64,000 bases of DNA. Source: Pictodentalium vernedei (Eukaryota > Mollusca > Scaphopoda > Dentaliida > Dentaliidae). Position numbers and translations under genes: made by a program. Shown in pieces: positions 23,815 to 36,065 of this stretch; position 1 is the stretch's first letter, and every line of letters starts with the position of its first letter. The notes under the pieces are model-generated. The model ran no database searches. It worked only from the letters and a program-made list of their open reading frames with translations, and was not told the DNA's origin. The DNA lies in contig CM062294.1 of the NCBI GenBank assembly GCA_031216915.1, forward strand, positions 159,109,455 to 159,173,454, in the 5' to 3' direction.

Positions 23815-24039
23815 ATGCAGAACGCCTTTATTGATACAAGCGCATTTTGGGAATGCAACACCCGAAACTGCGTGAAAGAACTCAATTCGTCAAAATCATG
23901 TTTCCATATTTTGTTACACAGGCATGGGAAATACTTGGTCGGATTCTATTTAATCGATTTGATATGCGTTTCTGGTAAGACAGTGAGAATCAACCCACCA
24001 TATTCATATGACTTGAGAACTGACAGTCGGGAAGTTTAA
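23815..24039 (+). other. 74-codon ORF open only in C/D units
   Basis: This ORF is open in units 6, 10, 11, 12 and 13 (23815-24039, 41437-41661, 45937-46161, 50448-50672, 54981-55205). In units 1-5, 8 and 9 a single G/A difference gives TGA where these have TGG at codon 12. The region is deleted in unit 7. It contains several Cys residues but has no recognised motif. Coding status is doubtful. Confidence 0.15.
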
Positions 24040-24336
24040 TTTATTGTTTATTGTGGTTTGACGTAACATTGAACACCCTTGGTAATACCGGACGATTATA
24101 TGCTGAAACGAAGATTTTCATGCAGGCAACCATTTTAACGTTTGTGTGTCTCCATTTTATCAACGCACGCATCTGGGCCTTCATATTCGCGGAAGAACGT
24201 ATAACTGCATGCGTATTCGAGAATTTAATTATTAAATGAGGCGCCTACGCCGTCTGAACTGTTGGTTTAACGCTTAGCTCTACTGAACTCCGTCGGGAAA
24301 AGGAAATTTAAGGAACCGAAGCTTGTTAGTGTCTGT

Positions 24337-25098
24337 CTTGCAACACTCTTATAAAGCGGAGGAATAATTGGTGCAACCTACCTTTCTGCAACATAGACAA
24401 GAAACCACCAACTAGTCAAGGATTGAAACAAGCTTGTCTGGCTGGGGACGAGTGTACATTTTATATGAATAAACATTTGAATAAAGATTTAACAGCCCTT
24501 TTAAGGGTTTGAGGGTGTGTGTCTGTGAGAGGGTGTCTTTGGGGGGGGGGGGGGTGGAGGGGTCATTTGAAATTCCCGAAGGATAACCAGATACCTCACA
24601 ATCACATACGGCATCCTATCTCCCAGAAGGCTTGATGGGTGACTCCCGGTTTTTCAAAACTAAATTGTTGGAGCTTTCTCCACTCCTGTTTTGTAACCGC
24701 TATAGTCATATACCGGGGCCGCTACCAAACCGGCGTTGCTGTTTGGTTTCTTTTCTCTTCTTCCCTCAAATTTGTCATCGCACAACATTACATTCTGGCT
24801 CGCCACCATGGTGGGACTCAAACCTCTACCATCGACGGCCTGGAACCGAATAGAGCTGGCTCTCTAATAGTTTTAATGGCGTTGTGGGATTGAGTATTGA
24901 CAATCTAACACTCCAACGTAAACTGCCGGGAATTCTAACGGCGTGCATACCCCACTCAGAATCCATTTAAGGGAATAGGAAAGCTAGTCCTGTGTGATCC
25001 AAGTGAAATAAAATAAGGTTAACCGGGTCGCAAGGGATTTGTATATCCCACATCGCCCCTGCGCGCCATTGGCGCGCCAAAACTTTTCATTCATTCTT
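24337..25098 (+). mobile_element. Nested element, unit 6 copy (24-bp deletion)
   Basis: The ends and flanks (24329-24336, 25099-25106) are the same. The copy is 762 bp because of a deletion between short aaag repeats near 24355, shared with unit 10. Confidence 0.75.
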
Positions 25099-27472
25099 GT
25101 GTCTGTACTCTTGATCAAGTATCCTCCTCGGTGATATGCGCTCTTTGAAACCCAATCCTAGAAATATGTACCGTATCTACCGTAAAGGTCGACTTTCTGT
25201 GACTGACTGGGTTCCCCACTTCGATTAATTACGCTGCCGAAATACAGGCAGGCGTTCCGCCGAAGAGCAGTCTTACAAACAGCTTCCTTGTTGGTGGGGC
25301 GCTAGATATCCGCAGCGCGCGTAGGTTCTGGGCTTTCATGGTCTCTTGACCTGAACTTGTTATTTTTATATACTTTTGTGATCAGAAACAGGCCAGGTGG
25401 ATGCAATTATTGTGTTTTTTGAAGAGGAGGACGTATTCCCACAACCTTTACTGCTCGAATCACAAGTTGAATCTTAGTCGAAACGGTTAGTAGAATTAGC
25501 AGGGTCGGGCATTGCCTTCAGACAAGCGTATTGTCCGGGAGTTTAGTCTTTGACAGTGACATTTCACGTGTTGGCATTCATAACTGGGGGAAGAAACATT
25601 CGAATGCTTGAATGGTGTTTCATTATATGGTATTTAATTCCAAGACGTGCGGATTACACCATTAATAGAGATTCTAGATAAATATTCAATAATGATCACG
25701 GATGTAGCCGGGGTAACAGCTTACGGTAAACAACCTGATAGGGACATATTTAATAAGGATTGTAACCAAAATTGTTTGGAAATCTGAGACACTACAGGCT
25801 TTTCTGTGCCCTGAATGCTCGCGAGCAGCCATGATATGGGACTTCAGGTCTTTGTAGATAGATCGAGGTCGAGATCCTTGAAGGAAATGAGGAAAGACAG
25901 AGAAAAGGAATGCGAAATGGTTAATTATGGAGTCATGGAGATTTTGTTAAAGATTTTGCAAGAATGCCTAAAATGTCATACTCGCCTAAGAAGATTCACT
26001 GGGACTATGATGAAGTGAGAGTGGAGAATAAACGGCATGTGGGTTTTTGATGGTACCACTGAGAATATTATTGTTCTGAGCAGTAAAGTTATGAAGTATA
26101 GGATACATAACCAAGACTTTCTGATCTGAAAACAGAAATATATCGGCTCCTGCAAATGTGTTATTAACACTTCACGAGTGGGCGGAATATATTAGGATAA
26201 GTGGATGGCGCCATTGAGAATATTATTGTTTTGAGCAGTAAAGTTATGAAGTGTGAAGTATAGGATAGATAACCAAGACTTTCTGATCTGAGAACAGAAA
26301 TATATCAGCACCTGCTAAAGTGTTATCAACACTTCACGAGTGGGCGGAATGTATTAGGATAGATGTTTGCAAACATGGACTTCGAGATTATGCCTGTAAC
26401 AACAGAATATTGTTGTACCAGAAATTAAAAGGGGTTAGATTAACAGATGAAAAATGTTATCGAGCATTAATTATTTATTCATTATTCAACAACCTTCAGT
26501 ATATAAAAACCTTTCGTATAAAGCACAGTAGCCTAACAATGGAAACAAAATAACACATCATGTATATATTATAGTGGAACAGCTAAAACAGATAACGACG
26601 CTATTCGTATTGTATGTTACAGTTAATAATATGTGAAAAGAAAAGTGCATAACACACTTTTCAATCAACATGTTGTCGTAATGCACAATGCGCACCACGA
26701 TCAAGTTAGAATTTCAAAACATTCCTCATTTTCATGCTTTACATAGTCTCGTCTAACTTGAACGCGAACAAAAGCTGTCCACTAACTCCTTTTGTAGTTC
26801 CATTATATTCTCGCAAACGTCAGTTTCTGTTTGTGGTTCATTTTCTGATAAGTGGCTACCACCTCCTTGTAGGGATATGGCAATTGTATTCGCTAATCTC
26901 CGTATATCTTCCCAAGACTCCTTCCTATAACTCTCGTATGTTGCTATTGATGTTTGAATTGTGGTCTTCCTTATAAGCAGATTATAAGTCATAAAAATGG
27001 ATGGTCTTGTAGTGTTGACTATTTTTCTGTCTATGGATGCTGAAATGTGCCCTATAAAGATAAGAATTATCGTGTTATATTATAGTAAATGGTTATGGCG
27101 GAAATGGAACGATTTGAGATGGTGGGGGATTTCAGCCATATTCACCACACTTACGCGTCTTTCGCACATGTACTTTGACACCGCCACCCCTCCCCGAACG
27201 CAGTCTGACACTACCTCTATATCTGCTAAATATATTTGCGCTTTCCGTTGTAAAGCCGTAATGGTTTTGAGGGAAGACCCAAGGTACTTTTATGCAAACC
27301 TGAATAGTATCCCAAACCATTACCATTCTGAGATGATGAAAAGCACTGCAAAAATTATAACATTTCATAATGAAGCGAAAATAAAGTTTCCATTTCTCGT
27401 CCAATTCAGTCAACTGAACAGGCCTCCCGTCGCACTCTTAAAATACATGAACACTCATAGACACTCTTGTTA

Positions 27473-30400
27473 CGTTAAGTCACTAATCATCAGCTTAATC
27501 TGTCACTCATGAGATGCTCGAAAATGAAAATTTAGGCTGCGATCAATATCGTTAGAGGCACTGGTTATAACTCAAGCTTACGGACTCATTCCAAAGAACA
27601 AAGTTATTTTTAAAAAACCCAAATATGCCCTATAAATCATTAAACTATCTGTAGTACATACCTAACATGGTGATATATTTGTCAACTTTATCATGCTTCA
27701 TCAATAAATCTCTCAGCATTTTCACCGATTGTACCATGTCCATGCTTCTCTCTTTTCTTAAAACATGAATTGAACGTCGAACAGTTGATCCTGGGCTGGA
27801 ATGAATTGTGGTGTGCACAAAACTCCTGCAATATATATATATTCTCTGGTATTCTTTGATCTTTTGAAATGTTACACATATTTTCCTGTGCATAATTCGT
27901 ATCTAATTGTCGGGCTTCGGGTTCCTATGATCGAATGTGCAATAATATGGGCTTCATTGAATAAAACTCACAATCTATCACACCACATATTGTTTGAAGA
28001 AACAACTAGTGTTTGTTACTGATTAATAGCGCTAGCGGCACATACCATAATTCAGTTTGTTTTGTTTTAAAAAACGTTCTTAGCAAACACAAATGTTAGA
28101 TTGGGTCATTAATTATGTTGATTTGTAAACAAGCGGTATATTTAACGTTTAACGTTATATTTTAACGTTTGTGTGTCTCCATTTTATCAACGCACGCATC
28201 TGGGCCTTCATATTCGCGGAACAACGTATAACTGCATGCTTATTCGAGAATTTAATTACCAAATGAGGCGCCTACGCCGTCTGAACTGTTGGTTTAACGC
28301 TTAGCTCTACTGAACTCCGTCGGGAAAAGGAAATTTTACGAACCGAAGCTTGTTAGTGTCTGTCTTGCAACACTCTTCTAAAGAAGACGCATGGAAATGG
28401 TAGACAAAGCGTAGGAAGAATTGGTGCAACCTACCCTTCTGCAACATACACAAGAAACCACCAACTAGTCAAGGATTGAAACAAGCTTGTCTGGCTGGGG
28501 ACGAGTGTACATTTTATATGAATAAACATTTGAATAAAGATTTAACAGCCCTTTTAAGGGCTTGAGGGTGTGTGTCTGTGAGAGGGTGTCTTTGGGGGGG
28601 GGGGGGGGGTGGAGGGGTCATTTGAAATTCCCGAAGGATAACCAGATACCTCACAATCACATACGGCATCCTATCTCCCAGAAGGCTTGATGGGTGACTC
28701 CCGGTTTTTCAAAACTAAATTGTTGGAGCTTTCTCCACTCCTGTTTTGTAACCGCTATAGTCATATACCGGGGCCGCTACCAAACCGGCGTTGCTGTTTG
28801 GTTTCTTTTCTCTTCTTCCCTCAAATTTGTCATCGCACAACATTACATTCTGGCTCGCCACCATGGTGGGACTCAAACCTCTACCATCGACGGCCTGGAA
28901 CCGAATAGAGCTGGCTCTCTAATAGTTTTAATGGCGTTGTGGGATTGAGTATTGACAATCTAACACTCCAACGTAAACTGCCGGGAATTCTAACGGCGTG
29001 CATACCCCACTCAGAATCAATTTGAGGCAATAGGAAAGCTAGTCCTGTGTGATCCAAGTGAAATAAAATAAGGTTAACCGGGTCGCAAGGGATTTGTATA
29101 TCCCACATCGCCCCTGCGCGCCATTGGCGCGCCAAAACTTTTCATTCATTCTTGTGTCTGTACTCTTGATCAAGTATCCTCCTCGGTGATATGCGCTCTT
29201 TGAAACCCAATCCTAGAAATATGTACCGTATCTACCGTAAAGGTCGACTTTCTGTGACTGACTGGGTTCCCCACTTCGATTAATTACGCTGCCGAAATAC
29301 AGGCAGGCGTTCCGCCGAAGAGCACTCTTACAAACAGCTTCCTTGTTGGTGGGGCGCTAGATATCCGCAGCGCGCGTAGGTTCTGGGCTTTCATGGTCTC
29401 TTGACCTGAACTTGTTATTTTTATATACTTTTGTGATCAGAAACAGGCCAGGTGGATGCAATTATTGTGTTTTTTGAAGAGGAGGACGTATTCCCACAAC
29501 CTTTACTGCTCGAATCACAAGTTGAATCTTAGTCGAAACGGTTAGTAGAATTAGCAGGGTCGGGCATTGCCTTCAGACAAGCGTATTGTCCGGGAGTTTA
29601 GTCTTTGACAGTGACATTTCACGTGTTGGCATTCATAACTGGGGGAAGAAACATTCGAATGCTTGAATGGTGTTTCATTATATGGTATTTAATTCCAAGA
29701 CGTGCGGATTACACCATTAATAGAGATTCTAGATAAATATTCAATAATGATCACGGATGTAGCCGGGGTAACAGCTTACGGTAAACAACCTGATAGGGAC
29801 ATATTTAATAAGGATTGTAACCAAAATTGTTTGGAAATCTGAGACACTACAGGCTTTTCTGTGCCCTGAATGTTCGCGACCAGCCATGATATGGAACTTC
29901 AGGTCTTTGTAGATAGATCGAGGTCGAGATCCTTGAAGGAAATGAGGAAAGACAGAGAAAAGGAATGCGAAATGGTTAATTATGGAGTCATGGAGATTTT
30001 GTTAAAGATTTTGCAAAAATGCCTAAAATGTCATACTCGCCTAAGAAGATTCACTGGGACTATGATGAAGTGAGAGTGGAGAATAAACGGCATGTGGGTT
30101 TTTGATGGTACCACTGAGAATATTATTGTTCTGAGCAGTAAAGTTATGAAGTATAGGATACATAACCAAGACTTTCTGATCTGAAAACAGAAATATATCG
30201 GCTCCTGCAAATGTGTTATTAACACTTCACGAGTGGGCGGAGTATATTAGGATAAGTGGATGGCGCCATTGAGAATATTATTGTTTTGAGCAGTAAAGTT
30301 ATGAAGTGTGAAGTATAGGATAGATAACCAAGACTTTCTGATCTGAGAACAGAAATATATCAGCACCTGCTAAAGTGTTATCAACACTTCACGAGTGGGC

Positions 30401-31527
30401 GGAATGTATTAGGATAGATGTTTGCAAACATGGACTTCGAGATTATGCCTGTAACAACAGAATATTGTTGTACCAGAAATTAAAAGGGGTTAGATTAACA
30501 GATGAAAAATGTTATCGAGCATTAATTGTTTATTCATTATTCAACAACCTTCAGTATATAAAAACCTTTCGTATAAAGCACAGTAGTCTAACAATGGAAA
30601 CAAAATAACACATCATGTATATATTATAGTGGAACAGCTAAAACAGATAACGACGCTATTCGTATTGTATGTTACAGTTAATAATATGTGAAAAGAAAAG
30701 TGCATAACACACTTTTCAATCAACATGTTGTCGTAATGCACAATGCGCACCACGATCAAGTTAGAATTTCAAAACATTCCTCATTTTCATGCTTTACATA
30801 GTCTCGTCTAACTTGAACGCGAACAAAAGCTGTCCACTAACTCCTTTTGTAGTTCCATTATATTCTCGCAAACGTCAGTTTCTGTTTGTGGTTCATTTTC
30901 TGATAAGTGGCTACCACCTCCTTGTAGGGATATGGCAATTGTATTCGCTAATCTCCGTATATCTTCCCAAGACTCCTTCCTATAACTCTCGTATGTTGCT
31001 ATTGATGTTTGAATTGTGGTCTTCCTTATAAGCAGATTATAAGTCATAAAAATGGATGGTCTTGTAGTGTTGACTATTTTTCTGTCTATGGATGCTGAAA
31101 TGTGCCCTATAAAGATAAGAATTATCGTGTTATATTATAGTAAATGGTTATGGCGGAAATGGAACGATTTGAGATGGTGGGGGATTTCAGCCATATTCAC
31201 CACACTTGCGCGTCTTTCGCACATGTACTTTGACACCGCCACCCCTCCCCGAACGCAGTCTGACACTACCTCTATATCTGCTAAATATATTTGCGCTTTC
31301 CGTTGTAAAGCCGTAATGGTTTTGAGGGAAGACCCAAGGTACTTTTATGCAAACCTGAATAGTATCCCAAACCATTACCATTCTGAGATGATGAAAAGCA
31401 CTGCAAAAATTATAACATTTCATAATGAAGCGAAAATAAAGTTTCCATTTCTCGTCCAATTCAGTCAACTGAACAGGCCTCCCGTCGCACTCTTAAAATA
31501 CATGAACACTCATAGACACTCTTGTTA
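27473..31527 (+). repeat. Array unit 7 (type C, deleted)
   Basis: The unit is 4055 bp, short because a segment equivalent to about 32198-32690 of unit 8 is missing. At the join (28141-28160) there is a short filler made of repeated taacgtt motifs. From the nested element onward it closely matches unit 6. The internal duplication spans 30104-30417. Poly-G is 16 long. Confidence 0.95.
28364..29153 (+). mobile_element. Nested element, unit 7 copy
   Basis: The ends and flanks (28356-28363, 29154-29161) are the same. The copy is 790 bp with poly-G of 16. Confidence 0.75.
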
Positions 31528-32895
31528 CGTTAAGTCACTAATCATCAGCTTATTCTGTCACTCATGAGATGCTCGAAAATGAAAATTTAGGCTGCGATCA
31601 ATATCGTTAGAGGCACTGGTTATAACTCAAGCTTACGGACTCATTCCAAAGAACAAAGTTATTTTTAAAAAACCCAAATATGCCCTATAAATCATTAAAC
31701 TATCTGTAGTACATACCTAACATGGTGATATATTTGTCAACTTTATCATGCTTCATCAATAAATCTCTCAGCATTTTCACCGATTGTACCATGTCCATGC
31801 TTCTCTCTTTTCTTAAAACATGAATTGAACGTCGAACAGTTGATCCTGGGCTGGAATGAATTGTGGTGCGCACAAAACTCCTGCAATATATATATATTCT
31901 CTGGTATTCTTTGATCTTTTGAAATGTTACACATATTTTCCTGTGCATAATTCGTATCTAATTGTCGGGCTTCGGGTTCCTATGATCGAATGTGCAATAA
32001 TTAGGGCTTCATTGAATAAAACTCACAATCTATCACACCACATATTGTTTGAAGAAACAACTAGTGTTTGTTACTGATTAATAGCGCTAGCGGCACATAC
32101 CATAATTCAGTTTGTTTTGTTTTAAAAAACGTTCTTAGCAAACACAAATGTTAGATTGGGTCATTAATTATGTTGATTTGTAAACAAGCGGTATATTCAC
32201 TTTGTCCCGGCCATTGTCATCAGTTTTCGTGTACTTAATCAATCTATTGTTAAATAAACAACTGGACTGGAATGAAAATTCAGTATCACTGTTAGTTGTT
32301 TAGACGAGAAAGTATACACGTTTTGCAAGAGAAATGGATTCGACGAATGAAACTTAGTATTCCAACTTAATAAATGCAGAACGCCTTCATTGATACAAGC
32401 GCATTTTGAGAATGCAACACCCGAAACTGCGTGAAAGAACTCAATTCGTCAAAATCATGTTTCCATATTTTGTTACACAGGCATGGGAAATACTTGGTCG
32501 GATTTTATTTAATCGATTTGATATGCGCTTCTGGTAAGACAGTGAGAATCAACCCACCATATTCATATGACTTGAGAACTGACAGTCGGGAAGTTTAATT
32601 TATTGTTTATTGTGTTTTGACGTAACATTGAACACCCTTGGTAATATCGGACGATTATATGCTGAAACGAAGATTTTCATGCAGGCAACCATTTTAACGT
32701 TTGTGTGTCTCCATTTTATCAACGCACGCATCTGGGCCTTCATATTCGCGGAACAACGTATAACTGCATGCTTATTCGAGAATTTAATTACCAAATGAGG
32801 CGCCTACGCCGTCTGAACTGTTGGTTTAACGCTTAGCTCTACAGAACTCCGTCGGGAAAAGGAAATTTTACGAACCGAAGCTTGTTAGTGTCTGT

Positions 32896-33690
32896 CTTGC
32901 AACACTCTTATAAAGAACACGCATGGAAATGGTAGACAAAGCGTAGGAAGAATTGGTGCAACCTACCTTTCTGCAACATACACAAGAAACCACCAACTAG
33001 TCAAGGATTGAAACAAGCTTGTCTGGCTGGGGACGAGTGTACATTTTATATAAATAAACATTTGAATAAAGATTTAACAGCCCTTTTAAGGGCTTGAGGG
33101 TGTGTGTCTGTGAGAGGGTGTCTTTGGGGGGGGGGGGGGGGGGGGGTGTGGAGGGGTCATTTGAAATTCCCGAAGGATAACCAGATACCTCACAATCACA
33201 TACGGCATCCTATCTCCCAGAAGGCTTGATGGGTGACTCCCGGTTTTTCAAAACTAAATTGTTGGAGCTTTCTCCACTCCTGTTTTGTAACCGCTATAGT
33301 CATATACCGGGGCCGCTACCAAACCGGCGTTGCTGTTTGGTTTCTTTTCTCTTCTTCCCTCAAATTTGCCATCGCACAACATTACATTCTGGCTCGCCAC
33401 CATGGTGGGACTCAAACCTCTATCATCGCCGGCCTGGAACCGAATAGAGCTGGCTCTCTAATAGTTTTAATGGCGTTGTGGGATTGAGTATTGACAATCT
33501 AACACTCCAACGTAAACTGCCGGGAATTCTAACAGCGTGCATTCCCCCCTAAATCCATTTGAGGCAATAGGAAAGCTAGTCCTGTGTGATCCAAGTGAAA
33601 TAAAATAAGGTTAACCGGGTCGCAAGGGATTTGTATATCCCACATCGCCCCTGCGCGCCATTGGCGCGCCAAAACTTTTCATTCATTCTT
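32896..33690 (+). mobile_element. Nested element, unit 8 copy (longest poly-G)
   Basis: The ends and flanks (32888-32895, 33691-33698) are the same. The copy is 795 bp, with 21 consecutive G at 33126-33146. Confidence 0.75.
33126..33146 (+). repeat. Poly-G microsatellite (21 G), longest of 13
   Basis: A G homopolymer sits at the same point in every nested element. Lengths are 13, 15, 13, 11, 14, 14, 16, 21, 11, 11+6, 5+14, 13+5 and 15 in units 1-13 (plus signs mark single-base interruptions). Long G runs can form four-stranded DNA and are unstable in replication and in sequencing, so exact lengths should be treated with caution. Confidence 0.9.
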
Positions 33691-36065
33691 GTGTCTGTAC
33701 TCTTGATCAAGTATCCTCCTCGGTGATGTGCGCTCTTTGAAACCCAATCCTAGAAATATGTACCGTATCTACCGTAAAGGTCGACTTTCTGTGACTGACT
33801 GGGTTTCCCACTTCGATTAATTACGCTGCCGAAATACAGGCAGGCGTTCCGCCGAAGAGCAGTCTTACAAACAGCTTCCTTGTTGGTGGGGCGCTAGATA
33901 TCCGCAGCGCGCGTAGGTTCTGGGCTTTCATGGTCTCTTGACCTGAACTTGTTATTTTTATATACTTTTGTGATCAGAAACTGGCCAGGTGGATGCAATT
34001 ATTGTGTTTTTTGAAGAGGAGGACGTATTCCCACAACCTTTACTGCTCGAATCACAAGTTGAATCTTAGTCGAAACGGTTATTAGAATTAGCAGGGTCGG
34101 GCATTGCCTTCAGACAAGCGTATTGTCCGGGAGTTTAGTCTTTGACAGTGACATTCCACGTGTTGGCATTCATAACTGGGGGAAGAAACATTCGAATGCT
34201 TGAATGGTGTTTTATTCTATGGTATTTAATTCCAAGACGTGCGGATTACACCATTAATTGAGATTCTAGATAAATATTCAATAATGACCTCAGATGTAGA
34301 CGGGGTAACAGCTTACGGTAAACAACCTGATAGGGACATATTTAATAAGGATTGTAACCAAAATTGTTTGGAAATCTGAGACACTACAGGCTTTTCTGTG
34401 CCCTGAATGTTCGCGACCAGCCATGATATGGGACTTCAGGTCTTTGTAGAGAGATCGAGGTCGAGATCCTTGAAGGAAATGAGGAAAGACAGAGAAAAGG
34501 AATGCGAAATGGTTAATTATGGAGTCATGGAGATTTTGTTAAAGATTTTGCAAGAATGCCTAAAATGTCATACTCGCCTAAGAAGATTCACTGGGACTAT
34601 GATGAAGTGAGAGTGGAGAATAACGGGCATGTGGGTTTTTGATGGTACCACTGAGAATATTATTGTTCTGAGCAGTAAAGTTATGAAGTATAGGATACAT
34701 AACCAAGACTTTCTGATCTGAAAACAGAAATATATCGGCTCCTGCAAATGTGTTATTAAAACTTCACGAGTGGGCGGAATATATTAGGATAAGTGGATGG
34801 CACCATTGAGAATATTATTGTTTTGAGCAGTAAAGTTATGAGGTGTGAAGTATAGGATAGATAACCAAGACTTTCTGATCTGAGAACAGAAATATATCGG
34901 CACCTGCTAAAATGTTATCAACACTTCACGAGTGGGCGGAATATATTAGGATAAATGTTTGCAAACATGGACTTCAAGATTATGCCTGTAACAACAGAAT
35001 ATTGTTGTACCAGAAATGAAAAGGGGTAAGATTAACAGATGAAAAATGTTATCGAGCATTAATTATTTATTCATTATTCAATAACCTTCAGTATATAAAA
35101 ACATTTCGTATAAAGCACAGTAGTCTAACAATGGAAACAAAAATAACACATCATGTATATATTATAGTGGAACAGCTAAAACAGATAACGATGCTATTCG
35201 TATTGTATGTTACAGTTAATAATATGTGAAAAGAAAAGTGCATAACACACTCTCCAATCAACATGTTGTCGCAATGCACAATGCACACCACGATCAAGTT
35301 AGAATTTCAAAACATTCCACATTTTCATGCTTTACATAGTCTCGTCTAAATTGAACGCGAACAAAAGCTGTCCACTAGCTCCTTTTGTATTTCCATTATA
35401 TTCTCGCAAACGTCAGTTTCTGTTTGTGGTTCATTTTCTGATAAGTTGCTACCACCTCCTTGTAGGGATATGGCAATTGTATTCGCTAATCTCCGTATAT
35501 CTTCCCAAGACTCCTTCCTATAACTCTCGTATGTAGCTATTGATGTTTGAATTGTGGTCTTCCTTATAAGCAGATTATAAGTTATAAAATTGGATGGTCT
35601 TGTAGTGTTGACTATTTTTCTGTCTATGGATGCTGAAATGTGCCCTATAAAGATAAGTATTATCGTGTTATATTATAGTAAATGGTTAGGGCGGAAATGG
35701 AACGATTTGAGATGGTGGGGGATTTCAGCCATATTCACCACACTTACGCGTCTTTCGCACATGTACTTTGACACCGCCACCCCTCCCCGAACGCAGTCTG
35801 ACACTACCTCTATATCTGCTAAATATATTTGCGCTTTCCGTTGTAAAGCCGTAATGGTTTTGAGGGAAGACCCAAGGTACTTTTATGCAAACCTGAATAG
35901 TATCCCAAACCATTACCATTCTGAGATGATGTAAAGCACTGCAAAAATTATAACATTTCATAATGAAGCGAAAATAAAGTTTCCATTTCTCGTCCAATTC
36001 AGTCAACTGAACAGGCCTCCCGTCGCACTCTTAAAATACATGAACACTCATAGACACTCTTGTTA

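Larger units (their letters stand above)
22969..27472 (+). repeat. Array unit 6 (type C)
   Basis: The unit is 4504 bp. A deletion of about 24 bp inside the nested element near 24355 (cttataaagcggaggaata) is shared only with unit 10. The first half matches unit 10 and the second half matches unit 7 (gataagtggctacc near 26848). An uninterrupted 74-codon ORF lies at 23815-24039. The internal duplication spans 26049-26362. Confidence 0.95.
31528..36065 (+). repeat. Array unit 8 (type A)
   Basis: The unit is 4538 bp and carries the type A markers of units 1 and 4 (TAA-shortened ORF 35590-35934). It lacks the LINE fragment of unit 4. It has the longest poly-G of the array, 21 bases at 33126-33146, which accounts for most of its extra length. 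The internal duplication spans 34641-34954. It opens the second A-B-C block. Confidence 0.95.
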
